Source: Arthrobacter sp. zg-Y238 (GTDB lineage Bacteria > Actinomycetota > Actinomycetes > Actinomycetales > Micrococcaceae). From it: a stretch of 64,000 nucleotides of DNA. Within the stretch, counting starts at the first letter, position 1. The number at the start of each line of letters is the position of its first letter. A program made the position numbers and the translations under genes. The notes under the pieces are model-generated. The model was not told where the DNA came from and did no database searches. It worked only from the letters and a program-made list of their open reading frames with translations. The DNA is taken from assembly GCF_024385525.1 (NCBI RefSeq), contig NZ_JANFLU010000011.1, forward strand, positions 496,001 to 560,000. Direction: 5' to 3'. Positions 9,175 through 18,012 of this stretch are shown piece by piece.

Positions 9175-11922
9175 GTGCAGCTTCATGATGATCAACCAGC
9201 CTTTCCCCGTCTAACCGCCGCAGACACACCAGATGCCGCAGCGGGCACAGAGGCCCGACAGCAGGCCCAGCCCGTCGTCGTCGGCCGCGAACAGGTGCTG
9301 CAAGAAATACTGCGGAGCCTGTCCGGGGGTACACAGGGAACCGGCTGCCTGCTTGTGGGGGAGGCCGGTATCGGCAAGACCGCCGTGATGCAGCACGTGC
9401 TCCGCAACCTGCAGGAAGACACGTACATCGTGCAGGTGCGCGGTTCGGAGTTTGCGGGGAGAACACCGTTTGGTGCACTGACGTTCCTGCTCTCGGACCT
9501 GGACCCGGAGCTTTCCAACCATCCGGTGATGATCCTGCGCGGGCTCACGCAGCTGGTGTCGGAACGTTCCGGAGGGCGGCCCGTTCTCCTGTCCGTGGAC
9601 AACGCGGAGGAGCTGGACGAGTTTTCAGCCATGGTGCTTACCCAGATGGTGCTGAACCGCAGCGCCGGGATGCTCGTGGCGTTCCGGGATTTCAGTTCGG
9701 CCCCGGCGGAATTTGCCGGACTGTGGCGGGACGGCATCCTGGAGCGGGTGGATCTTGAGCCGTTGAGCGTACCCGAAACAGCTGCCTACCTCGGTGCGCT
9801 GCTGGGCGGGACGGTCTCGCGGGCTGCAGCAGCCGCCGTCCACGACCACGCCGGAGGCAACCCGCATCTGCTGGCGCTGGCGAGAACAGACTTTCAGGAT
9901 GCGGGCCGGTTGAAACTGCATAACGGAAGCTGGATCCTTGCCCCCGGCGAAGAAATCCAGGGAGGTCGGGTCGCTTCCGCAGTCATGGGCAACCTCGCCG
10001 ACCTGCCGCCCGCCCAGATCAAACTGCTCCAGTTGCTGTCGATGGCACAGTCGCTCCCGCTGCCCGTGGTCCTTGCCCGGTTGGACAACGCGGATCTGGA
10101 CTCGCTGCAGGAAAAGGGAATCGTGACCCTCGCTGCCGGTCCCGTTGTTGACGTGCTGATCTCCAGTCCCGTAGTGGCACGGTCCGTGCGGGCCGGCCTG
10201 ACCCCGGCGCGGCAGCGGCAGCTCTTTGAGGAACTTGCGCCGGCGCTGAACACCGGGCTGGTCCTGGATCCGCTCGTCCTGGCCCGCTGGCTGAGTGCCA
10301 TCGGTGAAGAGCCGGCCTTGGAGCTGGTGCTCCGGGCTTCGCGTCTTGCCACTGCCTCGGGGCAGCCGGAGACCGCTGTCCGGTTGCTTTCGGCGGTCAT
10401 CGACGGTGAGGAAAGCGCAGGGACCGTCGTCGAACTCGCACGTGCACGCACAGCACAGGGCGAATACGGAGCAGCAATGGGAGTGCTTGCGCGCTTCCGC
10501 GGCAGCGAATCGGTGCCGTCCGTGCAGGACCGGATCCGGCTGCTGCTCGCTGAGGGCAAGGTGATGTGTATTGAGGCCACCGGACTGCGCGATCCCCGCT
10601 CCGCGGACGTCCCCGCGGAGCCGGCCCGGATGCGGCATACGGATCTCTTCGAGCAGGCGGAACGGGAAATTGCAGACCTCGGCGACGGGAACGGCGGAGA
10701 TACCGCCGATCTGGTCCGGGAACTTGCTTTGGCCCGAGCCGAATGCCACTCCGCCCACGGCCGGTTCCTGGCCAACGCCACCTATCTGGCTGACCTGGAC
10801 ATGCCCGACGCGGGCTTCAGGATACTGCGGGCTACCTGGCAGGCCGAGGCGTGGAGCATGAGCAACCGCCAGGATGACGCCGTCGAGCAGGCGGGAAAGG
10901 TGGAGCGGCTCCTCCAAGGAGCTGAACTCACTGCCGGTACCCGTGCCCGCGTGGTCAGCAGGCTGCTGCACACCTACGCGCTCACCGGGGCGCTGCCCGC
11001 CTGCCAGCGGTTGCTTGAGCGGTCTGCTGCCGAGGGCATGGAGGGCACGTACGCGGAATTGGCTGAAGGATTGCTCCATGCCTTCGCCGGCAGGCCGGAA
11101 CCGGCGCTCGCCGCACTGACCCCCGGGGTCAACCAACTGACGGTTAGCGGACCCGCGGCGTTCCTTCCGCTCGCTGCTGCCGCGGCAGCGTACTGCCACG
11201 CCGTGGAGGGGCGGAGTGAGGAGGCGCGCCGGTACCTGCAGGTGCAGCGTTCGGCGGCTGACGGCGGCCCCTGGACGGTTCGCCGCGGTGCCCGGCACTT
11301 CGCCGCCCTGACCGAAGCAGCGCTGGGATCGGAGACCGGGAGTTCCCGCTTTGCCTCCCTCGCGGCGCAGGACCACAGGCGGGGGGCCTACGCCTATGAA
11401 CTGTTGGCCCGGTTGACCGCCATGCGGCTGGGCGACGAGGAAAGCCTGGATGACGTCCTTTCCGTTGCGGCCAACCAGGAAGGGGACTTCGCGGCCTTGT
11501 GCGAGCTTTATGCCAAGGGGCTGGGCAACGGGGACTCCCAGGTACTGCTGCGGGCGTCGGAGACAGCCGCCGGGATCGGGCATGTCCTGCTGGCCCGGGA
11601 AATCTCGGAACATGCCCTGAGCATCGCCTCGGGAGCCGGGGACCGCGCCACGGTCCGCTTTATCCACCGCAGCCGCCGAGTGGCAGCTCCCGATTCTCCG
11701 GCCGAAGCGGCCGACGAATTTCTTGGCGCACTTACTGCCAGGGAACGCTCCATTGCGCGGAAGGCCGTGGCGGGCACCAGCAACAAAAAGATCGCAGAGG
11801 AACTGGGCATCTCGGTCCGGACGGTAGAAGGACATCTGTATCAGGTGTACTCCAAACTCCATGTGGGAAGCCGGCGGGAGCTGGCCCGAACTATTGCCGA
11901 GCAGTCAGGGGCGAAGAAATGA
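9175..11922 (+). CDS. LAL/STAND-type LuxR transcriptional regulator 4
   Basis: About 915 aa from the GTG at 9175, chosen because it puts the VGREQVL motif and P-loop (GEAGIGKT, residues 62-69) near the N-terminus as in the paralogs; the ATG at 9016 would add 53 residues and overlap a hairpin. Neither start has a strong ribosome site. Walker B is LLSVDNAEELD near 136-146. A long helical sensor region leads to a C-terminal HTH with LTARERSIARKA and SVRTVEGHLYQVYSKLHV. The ATGA overlap with the next gene implies translational coupling with regulator 5. Family assignment is firm; target genes are inferred to be the EPS genes downstream. Confidence 0.88.
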   Translation: MQLHDDQPAFPRLTAADTPDAAAGTEARQQAQPVVVGREQVLQEILRSLSGGTQGTGCLLVGEAGIGKTAVMQHVLRNLQEDTYIVQVRGSEFAGRTPFGALTFLLSDLDPELSNHPVMILRGLTQLVSERSGGRPVLLSVDNAEELDEFSAMVLTQMVLNRSAGMLVAFRDFSSAPAEFAGLWRDGILERVDLEPLSVPETAAYLGALLGGTVSRAAAAAVHDHAGGNPHLLALARTDFQDAGRLKLHNGSWILAPGEEIQGGRVASAVMGNLADLPPAQIKLLQLLSMAQSLPLPVVLARLDNADLDSLQEKGIVTLAAGPVVDVLISSPVVARSVRAGLTPARQRQLFEELAPALNTGLVLDPLVLARWLSAIGEEPALELVLRASRLATASGQPETAVRLLSAVIDGEESAGTVVELARARTAQGEYGAAMGVLARFRGSESVPSVQDRIRLLLAEGKVMCIEATGLRDPRSADVPAEPARMRHTDLFEQAEREIADLGDGNGGDTADLVRELALARAECHSAHGRFLANATYLADLDMPDAGFRILRATWQAEAWSMSNRQDDAVEQAGKVERLLQGAELTAGTRARVVSRLLHTYALTGALPACQRLLERSAAEGMEGTYAELAEGLLHAFAGRPEPALAALTPGVNQLTVSGPAAFLPLAAAAAAYCHAVEGRSEEARRYLQVQRSAADGGPWTVRRGARHFAALTEAALGSETGSSRFASLAAQDHRRGAYAYELLARLTAMRLGDEESLDDVLSVAANQEGDFAALCELYAKGLGNGDSQVLLRASETAAGIGHVLLAREISEHALSIASGAGDRATVRFIHRSRRVAAPDSPAEAADEFLGALTARERSIARKAVAGTSNKKIAEELGISVRTVEGHLYQVYSKLHVGSRRELARTIAEQSGAKK

Positions 11923-14672
11923 CGCACTGGGGACAGGGCCGCCAACTGTTCGGCCGCGAACGTGAACTCGCAGAAGTGACCAGCCGGCTCTTGGACCCGG
12001 GACTGCGCGGCGTGGTCCTGCTGGGAGCCGAGGGGATCGGCAAGTCCTCCCTCGCCGAGCTGGCGGCTGAGCGCCTCAGCTCCATCATGGTTCCGTATTA
12101 TGTCTGCGGTTCCCCGGTGCTGTCCCGGATGCAGTACGGCATCCTGTCCACTTACCTGGGTTCGGCCACGGCTTCCGAAATGGAGTCCCCGCTCGCGGTC
12201 CTGCGGACGGTGCGGGCGCATTTCCAGCGCCTGACGGAAACCAGCGGGATGCAGACCCTGCTGGTGGTGGACAATGCCCAGCACATAGACGAAGCCAGCG
12301 CGCACCTGCTTACCCAGCTGGCCATGTCCGGAGAACTGCGCCTGATGGTCATCTCCCGTGCCCGGGCACCGAGGATCCATGAGTTGCTCTCACTGGCCCG
12401 GGACGGTCTGCTGGCCCGCGTGGACCTGGGGCCCCTGTCCCGGCACGCCGTCCACGAGTTCTGCGTCAGCGTCCTGGGAGGCCCGGTGCTCCAAGCCTCC
12501 AGCACGCTGTTGAGCCGGATGTCCGGCGGCAACCCCCTGTACGTGAAGGAACTGTTGAGCCGGGCCCAGCGGCAGCAGCGGCTCCTGGAAATGAACGGTG
12601 CCTGGTATCTGGGGAAAGAGCCCGACAGCTGCGACACCTCCCTGGTGGATCTGGTTAAGGGCATGCTGGCTTCGCGCAATCCCGCAGAACGCAATGTCCT
12701 GGAGACGGTCGCGCTCGCCGAACGGCTGCCGCGGTCCGTTCTGTCGGCGGTGTCCGACGACGAGGCCGTCCGCGCGCTCTTGATCGACGGGATCCTGGGA
12801 ATCCTGCCGGACCGGGATGAATCCGTGTACCTGGTGCAGCCGCTGCACGAGCAGATCATCCGCAGCCTGGTTCCGGCCGCCCGCAGCGCCGAGATCCGCG
12901 CCCGGATCCTGGGGCGTTACGAGCCAGGATCGCTGCTGGACACGGTGCAACCGGCTGGCTTTGATACCCCGCTTAGGTATGCGGAGTGGGCCCTCGACTG
13001 CGGCGAACGGCTTTCCCCTGAGGAGTTGCTGGCGGCGGCGCGTGCGGCAAACGGAATGGGGGACGCAGCACGCGGCCAGCGTTTCGCTGCTGCCGTTCAC
13101 CTGCCGGCCTTCCGGAAGGCGGCAGAAGTGGAGCTCGCAGTTTCCTGTGCCAAACAGGGAAGCTACGCACGGGCTCGAACCCATCTGGAAGCACTCAAGA
13201 CGGGTCCGGGCGAGATCGGCACCTGGGATCAGCGGAGCCTGCAGCGGGCAGCCTTCACAAGTGCGCTGATGCTCCGCCAGAGCAACGCGGACGCCGAGGA
13301 ATTGAATGCCCTGGCGCAACGCTGGACTGACGTGGCAACCGGGGCGGCCGTCAGGGAGGTGGCTTCCGCCGGTACGCCGCCCGGCGTTTCCGCGGGGGCG
13401 GGAATGCTCGAGGCTGCCGCACTCGTGTTGAAGGGGGACTACGCCGAAGCCCGCACGCGGCTGGCCGCCATCGCAGGCGACGAGGAAGAACCGCAGTCGG
13501 CCGACGACGTCGAGCGGGCCCTGGTCATCCACGGACTTTATGCGGAAGTGCTGGGGGCGTGCGGCGAGGTGGGACCGGCGCTGCAGCAGGCGCAGGCCGC
13601 CGCGAACATCCTCGCGGACAGCGCCGGACGGTTCCGGAGCTATTCCGGGTTCGTTTTTGTGCGCCATGCCTTCGCCCTGCTCCACGGCGGCCGGTTTACC
13701 CAACTGGAACAGCTGATCGCCAAGATGCACACCGGACCCCAGCACCTGCTGACTTTGCTGGGAGGAACCATGGGCGTTTTCGAGGCTGCCCTCGAAATCC
13801 ACCGGGGGCGTTTGCAGGAAGGACTGCAGCGGCTGCGGCCGGCCGTGGAAGCGCTCCGCGAACACGATCCCGAACTGATGCTTCCCTACGCCCTCGGCCT
13901 GGCCGGCTACGCTTCGACGGTCGTCGGAGACGGAACTCCTGCCGCCGGGTTCGGCACTCAGGTGTCCGCCGCCGGCTACCCAGGTCCCCGGCATTTGTGG
14001 CTTACCGCCCAGGCGTACGCGGCGGCTGCTGAAGCCTCCCAGTCCACCGAGGGGCCCACCTCCGGCCGACTGGCGGTGCTTGCCGCTGAGGCCCGGGCGG
14101 CCGGGCTGCGCAGCAGCGAAAAGGACATCCTGGAACTGTGCCTTGCCGTGGGGGACCTCACCCAGGTGGGACGTCTGGCCGAGCTGACGGCGGACTTCGA
14201 GGGCGCAGAAGCGCAGGCCCTGCACACCTATGCTGCGGCGGTTGCCTCCGGCAACCCTGACCGCATGGTTGCCGCCGCCGAGGACGCGATCGGAGCACAG
14301 AAGTACCTGGTGGCTGTGGAGAGCATCGGCCACGCCATCCGCTTCTACGGCAACCACGGAAACCTGCGCCGGCAGCGCGCGCTTATCCAGCAGCTGCGGC
14401 GGCGACGGGAGGAACTGGCGGGAGTGACCGTCTCGTACCTGAGCCCCTCGCTGCACCTCGTCCGCCTTACCCGACGCGAACACGAGATTGTGGCCCTGTT
14501 GCTGTCCGGGGCAACCACCAAGGACATTGCCGGCCACTTCACGCTGTCCCAACGGACCGTGGAGGGGCATGTATACCGGATTTACGTCAAGCTGGGGATC
14601 AGCCGGCGGGCGGATCTGGAATCTGCCTACCGTGCACTGGAACCGGGCCCCCGCAGCAGTTCCCTGCTCTAG
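11919..14672 (+). CDS. LAL/STAND-type LuxR transcriptional regulator 5
   Basis: A 917-aa protein whose ATG at 11919 overlaps the stop codon of regulator 4 (ATGA); the longer open frame back to 11499 is only the out-of-frame shadow of that gene. The N-terminus reads FGRERELAEV, then a P-loop GAEGIGKS (about 36-43) and Walker B LLVVDNAQHID (about 113-123). The HTH near residues 850-905 has LTRREHEIVALL and SQRTVEGHVYRIYVKLGI. It is the last of five paralogs and lies 230 bp before the first polysaccharide gene, so control of that locus is the natural inference. Confidence 0.9.
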   Translation: MTHWGQGRQLFGRERELAEVTSRLLDPGLRGVVLLGAEGIGKSSLAELAAERLSSIMVPYYVCGSPVLSRMQYGILSTYLGSATASEMESPLAVLRTVRAHFQRLTETSGMQTLLVVDNAQHIDEASAHLLTQLAMSGELRLMVISRARAPRIHELLSLARDGLLARVDLGPLSRHAVHEFCVSVLGGPVLQASSTLLSRMSGGNPLYVKELLSRAQRQQRLLEMNGAWYLGKEPDSCDTSLVDLVKGMLASRNPAERNVLETVALAERLPRSVLSAVSDDEAVRALLIDGILGILPDRDESVYLVQPLHEQIIRSLVPAARSAEIRARILGRYEPGSLLDTVQPAGFDTPLRYAEWALDCGERLSPEELLAAARAANGMGDAARGQRFAAAVHLPAFRKAAEVELAVSCAKQGSYARARTHLEALKTGPGEIGTWDQRSLQRAAFTSALMLRQSNADAEELNALAQRWTDVATGAAVREVASAGTPPGVSAGAGMLEAAALVLKGDYAEARTRLAAIAGDEEEPQSADDVERALVIHGLYAEVLGACGEVGPALQQAQAAANILADSAGRFRSYSGFVFVRHAFALLHGGRFTQLEQLIAKMHTGPQHLLTLLGGTMGVFEAALEIHRGRLQEGLQRLRPAVEALREHDPELMLPYALGLAGYASTVVGDGTPAAGFGTQVSAAGYPGPRHLWLTAQAYAAAAEASQSTEGPTSGRLAVLAAEARAAGLRSSEKDILELCLAVGDLTQVGRLAELTADFEGAEAQALHTYAAAVASGNPDRMVAAAEDAIGAQKYLVAVESIGHAIRFYGNHGNLRRQRALIQQLRRRREELAGVTVSYLSPSLHLVRLTRREHEIVALLLSGATTKDIAGHFTLSQRTVEGHVYRIYVKLGISRRADLESAYRALEPGPRSSSLL

Positions 14673-14779
14673 CGGCTGCTGTCCGGGCAGCGGGCAATAC
14701 CGGGGGCCGGAATTACCGTCGGTTAGGCGGAACGCCGCGGCCCAAGAGTTTCATCTCCCAAACTGGGTAGTTGGCTGTA

Positions 14780-14824
14780 CATGGCACAAGTTTGTGGCCC
14801 ATGGCTGGGTATCCGGTACTCGTG
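14780..14824. promoter_or_regulatory. Inverted repeat and TACTCG(T/G)G motif copy 3 upstream of EPS genes
   Basis: CATGGCACAA (14780-14789) and TTGTGGCCCATG (14792-14803) form an interrupted inverted repeat with arms CACAA/TTGTG and CATGG/CCATG. TACTCGTG follows at 14817-14824, 79 bp before the sugar transferase start. The arrangement looks like an activator or operator region. This is inference from symmetry and from motif copies elsewhere. Confidence 0.35.
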
Positions 14825-14902
14825 CCAACTGAATTCCCAGCTCCTAGGCTTGGCCCGATCCAGTATCAAACAGGTCTTTTTCGGGTGGTTCACGGGGGAC
14901 GA

Positions 14903-16420
14903 ATGATGACGGCGGTACAAGAACCAGCGGCTGAGGTCCGGCAGGCTCCGGGCTACACCTTTCCGAGCTTCACCACCCAGGGGATCTTTGGCAGGGCCGG
15001 GCAACCCACAGCAGCTGCGTGGAGACGGCGGTACCGCCGTATCCTCGCGGCCTCCGATGCCGTCGTGGTGTCCGTTGCCGTACTGGCCGGATACCTCTGG
15101 CGGTTCGGCCCCGAACCAGCCGGTGCGCGGGTGGGGCCGTTCACGTACCTGTGGGTCTCCCTTTTTATCAGCGCGGCTTGGATGTTTGCGCTGCATATCT
15201 ACCGCAGCCGGGATGCGAGGATCACCGGCATCGGCACTGACGAATACAAGCGCGTCGTCAATGCGACAGTCACCCTGGCGGGAAGCCTGGCGTTCACGGC
15301 CGTGGTCTTCGATGTGGACATCGCCCGGGGTTACTTCGGCTTCGTCCTGCCTGCGGGCGCCGCCGGGTTGATCAGTAGCCGCTGGTTGCTGCGGAGATGG
15401 CTCTGGGCCCAGCGGCGGCAGGGGGATTATCTCTCGAAGGTGGTGGTGCTGGGACGGGCACGGGACGTGCGATACGTGGTGCACCAGATTGCCCGGAAGT
15501 CCGCGTACCAAGTTGTGGGAGTGGCGCTGACCGGGAAGCCGCGCAGTTTCTTCGAGGTGGACGGTGAATCGCTGCCGGTGGTTTCGGACGAGCGGTCAGT
15601 GGTCGACGCCGTCCGCCGCGTGGGTGCCGATGCCGTCATTGTTGCGGGCCCTACCAAGGGCGGCAGCCAATACGTCCAGGAACTGGGGTGGGAGTTGGAA
15701 GAATCGGCAACCGAACTGATCCTGACAACGGGCCTGACCAATGTCGCCGGCCCTCGGATCCATTCCCGCCCCGTCGAGGGCCTGCCCCTGATGCATGTGG
15801 AACTGCCGCAGTACTCCGGGGCGCGGCACGCCGTCAAACGGATTTTCGATATTGCCGTCTCGGGTGTTGCACTCGTTCTTCTGCTCCCGTTTATGGTGCT
15901 GCTCGGCATGCTGGTCACACGCGACAGTCCCGGCCCGGCCCTGTTCCGGCAGGAACGGGTGGGACGCGGAGGACGCAAATTCCTGATGCTGAAGTTCCGT
16001 TCCATGGTGGAAACGGCCGAGGATGATCTGGCCGGCCTCTTGGACCGCAATGAAGGCGCCGGGCTGATGTTCAAGATCCGTGCAGACCCCAGGGTCACGA
16101 AAGTGGGTGCCTGGATGCGTCGTTACTCCCTGGACGAGCTGCCGCAGTTCTGGAATGTCCTCATCGGGGACATGTCGCTGGTGGGCCCTCGGCCGCCCCT
16201 GCAGCGCGAGGTGGACGGCTACCCCAGCCGGGTGCACCGCCGCCTCTATATCAAGCCCGGCATCACGGGCATGTGGCAGACCAACGGCCGCTCTGACCTT
16301 AGCTGGCAGGACAGTGTGCGCCTGGACCTCTATTACGTCGAGAACTGGTCCCTGACAGGGGACCTGATCATCCTCTGGCGCACCGTGGTCCAGATGTTCA
16401 AGCCGCTTGGATCCTACTAA
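14903..16420 (+). CDS. Polyprenyl-phosphate sugar-1-phosphate transferase (EPS initiation)
   Basis: Transfers a sugar-1-phosphate from a nucleotide sugar to undecaprenyl phosphate, the first membrane step of repeat-unit assembly. The 505-aa protein starts at ATG 14903, after GGGGGAC; the open frame continues 44 codons upstream without a good start. N-terminal membrane helices and a Rossmann-like middle precede the C-terminal catalytic domain with SPGPALFRQERVG, MLKFRSM, SLDELPQFWNVL, GDMSLVGPRP, KPGITGMWQTNGRS and DLYYVENWSL. It heads the first EPS locus, directly after five regulators, and a nucleotidyltransferase gene follows 24 bp later. A paralog lies at 36636-38120. The sugar transferred is not predictable. 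Confidence 0.93.
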   Translation: MMTAVQEPAAEVRQAPGYTFPSFTTQGIFGRAGQPTAAAWRRRYRRILAASDAVVVSVAVLAGYLWRFGPEPAGARVGPFTYLWVSLFISAAWMFALHIYRSRDARITGIGTDEYKRVVNATVTLAGSLAFTAVVFDVDIARGYFGFVLPAGAAGLISSRWLLRRWLWAQRRQGDYLSKVVVLGRARDVRYVVHQIARKSAYQVVGVALTGKPRSFFEVDGESLPVVSDERSVVDAVRRVGADAVIVAGPTKGGSQYVQELGWELEESATELILTTGLTNVAGPRIHSRPVEGLPLMHVELPQYSGARHAVKRIFDIAVSGVALVLLLPFMVLLGMLVTRDSPGPALFRQERVGRGGRKFLMLKFRSMVETAEDDLAGLLDRNEGAGLMFKIRADPRVTKVGAWMRRYSLDELPQFWNVLIGDMSLVGPRPPLQREVDGYPSRVHRRLYIKPGITGMWQTNGRSDLSWQDSVRLDLYYVENWSLTGDLIILWRTVVQMFKPLGSY

Positions 16421-16444
16421 CCCGCGTCCTACGAAGGAGAAACC

Positions 16445-16897
16445 ATGGGCATTCGAATAGGCTATGCCGCCGGCGCGTTTGACCTGTTCCACGTAGGCCA
16501 CCTCAACATCCTTCGTCAGGCCCGCACGCATTGCGACGTCCTCGTCGCGGGTGCCGTCTCGGACGAACTCTGCCTGGCCACCAAAGGCCGGCTCCCCGTG
16601 GTTCCCCTGAACGAACGCATGGAGATACTGCGGCACATCGACCTGGTGGACAGGGTTGTCAGCGAGACGTCGCCGGACCGCCTGCGGGTCTGGCAGGAAG
16701 TGGGATTCAATGTCTTCTTCAAGGGAGACGACTGGAAGGACACCGCAAAGGGCAGGGCCATTGAGCGCAGCTTCGCCGCCGTCGGCGTGGAAGTGGTGTA
16801 TTTCCCCTATACGGTCCACACCTCGAGCACGGTGCTGCGGCGGGCACTTGAAGTACTGTCCACCGGTCAGCGGGGGAGTTCCCAGACCCTGACGTAG
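16445..16897 (+). CDS. Glycerol-3-phosphate cytidylyltransferase-like nucleotidyltransferase
   Basis: 150-aa member of the TagD-like cytidylyltransferase family, which joins CTP to a phosphorylated alcohol such as glycerol-3-phosphate. It shows the nucleotide-binding GAFDLFHVGHLN (HxGH) motif near residues 9-20, a KGDDWK motif as in TagD (MGDDWE) near residues 98-103, and a C-terminal TSSTVLRR, a variant of the RTxxISST motif. Start ATG 16445 follows GAAGGAG. It probably shares the sugar transferase transcript. Its product could be the substrate of the CDP-alcohol phosphotransferase at 23666-24427. Its 3' end overlaps the convergent GH16 gene by 31 bp. Glycerol as substrate is inferred, not proven. 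Confidence 0.82.
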   Translation: MGIRIGYAAGAFDLFHVGHLNILRQARTHCDVLVAGAVSDELCLATKGRLPVVPLNERMEILRHIDLVDRVVSETSPDRLRVWQEVGFNVFFKGDDWKDTAKGRAIERSFAAVGVEVVYFPYTVHTSSTVLRRALEVLSTGQRGSSQTLT

Positions 16898-17820
16898 TCG
16901 ATTTCGAAGGGAGCCCGATCCACGGTGACCGAGGGATCAACCGGATCCGGATAGCCCCAATACTTCGAGCCGTACTGAAGGTTCAAGCGCATGTGGAACT
17001 TCGCTCCCGTTCCAAACGCAACGTCGTAGGCCGGATAATCCTCCCGAAGGACCTTCTTATAGAGCAGTCCGTCGATGTACCAGGCCATGCCCGTGGGCGT
17101 CCATTCGAAGGCCCAGACATGGAACTCGGTGTCCAGCCCCGGGATTGCCGGCGTCCACCCGCTGGTCTTGTTCTGTCCGGACTGGTCGAAATGCAGTGAC
17201 GCCTGCGTCCGGCTGCGGGTTGAGAAACTATACGGGGAGGATGCCGCGGTCCCGTACGCCTCCATGATGTCGATTTCTCCTTCGGTGGCGCTGTTGTCGG
17301 GACGGAGCCAGAAGGCGGGCCAGATGCCTTGGGACGAGCCCGGAGGCAGCGGCAGCCTTGCACGGATTTCCCACCGGCCGAACTCCTGCGAAAAAATACC
17401 GGCGCTGTCCACATATCCCGTGACAAACGGACGGTCTTCGTTGCCTGGGATCGGCGCCTCAAGGCGCTGACCGGTGATGGTGAGCATCCCGTTTCGGACG
17501 GCCACCTGGCTACTGGCGATCAGGGCACGGTCATAGCTGAGGGAGCCGTGCGTGGACCGGTCTCGAACCGTCCACCGCTCCAGGCCCGAGTCGAACTCGT
17601 CCCGGTGGACGGGAACGCCCCACTCGGGCAGGTAAGCCTCGTCCGCGCCAAGCGCACGATCAAGGACTAAATCGCTGGTGCGGCTTTCCCGTCCGGCGTC
17701 CCCGCCAGAAGGCAGCGTAACAAGCAGGAACGCAATCAGGAACAAACCGGGTACCAGCAGCATCGTCGCCGCCCTGATCGGCGGCGGGGTCAATTTCGTT
17801 ATTTCGGCCCTTAAATCCAC
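16867..17820 (-). CDS. Secreted or membrane-anchored glycoside hydrolase family 16
   Basis: 317-aa GH16 enzyme, a retaining endo-glycanase family acting on beta-1,3/1,4-glucans, galactans and similar polymers. The catalytic motif GEIDIMEAYG places the nucleophile at Glu182, the assisting Asp at 184 and the acid/base at Glu187. FGRWEIRARL and IWPAFWLRPD are family strands. Residues 19-36 form a hydrophobic signal anchor or signal peptide, so it works outside the cell. It starts with GTG 17820 after GGGGGAC. Glycanases inside EPS loci (ExoK of succinoglycan is a GH16 example) trim or release the polymer; that role is inferred. A TACTCGGG motif lies 40 bp upstream. Confidence 0.9.
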   Translation of the reverse strand: MDLRAEITKLTPPPIRAATMLLVPGLFLIAFLLVTLPSGGDAGRESRTSDLVLDRALGADEAYLPEWGVPVHRDEFDSGLERWTVRDRSTHGSLSYDRALIASSQVAVRNGMLTITGQRLEAPIPGNEDRPFVTGYVDSAGIFSQEFGRWEIRARLPLPPGSSQGIWPAFWLRPDNSATEGEIDIMEAYGTAASSPYSFSTRSRTQASLHFDQSGQNKTSGWTPAIPGLDTEFHVWAFEWTPTGMAWYIDGLLYKKVLREDYPAYDVAFGTGAKFHMRLNLQYGSKYWGYPDPVDPSVTVDRAPFEIDYVRVWELPR

Positions 17821-17859
17821 ATCGTCCCCCGCGGTGCCTATTTGTATCTATTGCGGTAC

Positions 17860-17867
17860 TACTCGGG
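17860..17867. promoter_or_regulatory. TACTCG(T/G)G motif copy 4
   Basis: TACTCGGG sits 40 bp upstream of the GH16 start in the 192-bp divergent gap between the GH16 and Wzz-like genes. Its orientation is opposite to GH16. It matches the other motif copies of the module. Confidence 0.3.
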
Positions 17868-17936
17868 TAAATTCGGGGGGCGAACCGCGGCGCCCGGGTA
17901 TAAAGATGAGCATCGCATTTCCAGAACGGTTATTTT

Positions 17937-17944
17937 TACTCGTG
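17937..17944 (+). promoter_or_regulatory. TACTCG(T/G)G motif copy 5
   Basis: TACTCGTG lies 69 bp before the Wzz-like start codon, in the same orientation as the gene. The placement resembles copy 3, which lies 79 bp before the sugar transferase, and suggests a common promoter element. Confidence 0.35.
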
Positions 17945-18012
17945 CGGCGCCTCCCTGCCAACTCTAGGATGAATTGTATCAACGCGCCACTGCTTCGCTG
18001 GGGGGAAACAGC

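Noticed and set aside
11499-11918. 140-codon N-terminal extension of regulator 5
   Set aside because: It is out-of-frame translation of the end of regulator 4. The ATGA overlap at 11919 and the FGRERE motif soon after support the shorter start.
9625-14570. Long - strand frames of 745 and 726 aa (9625-11862, 12390-14570)
   Set aside because: Both are antisense to regulators 4 and 5, whose + strand products have complete P-loop and HTH motifs. The antisense products have none.
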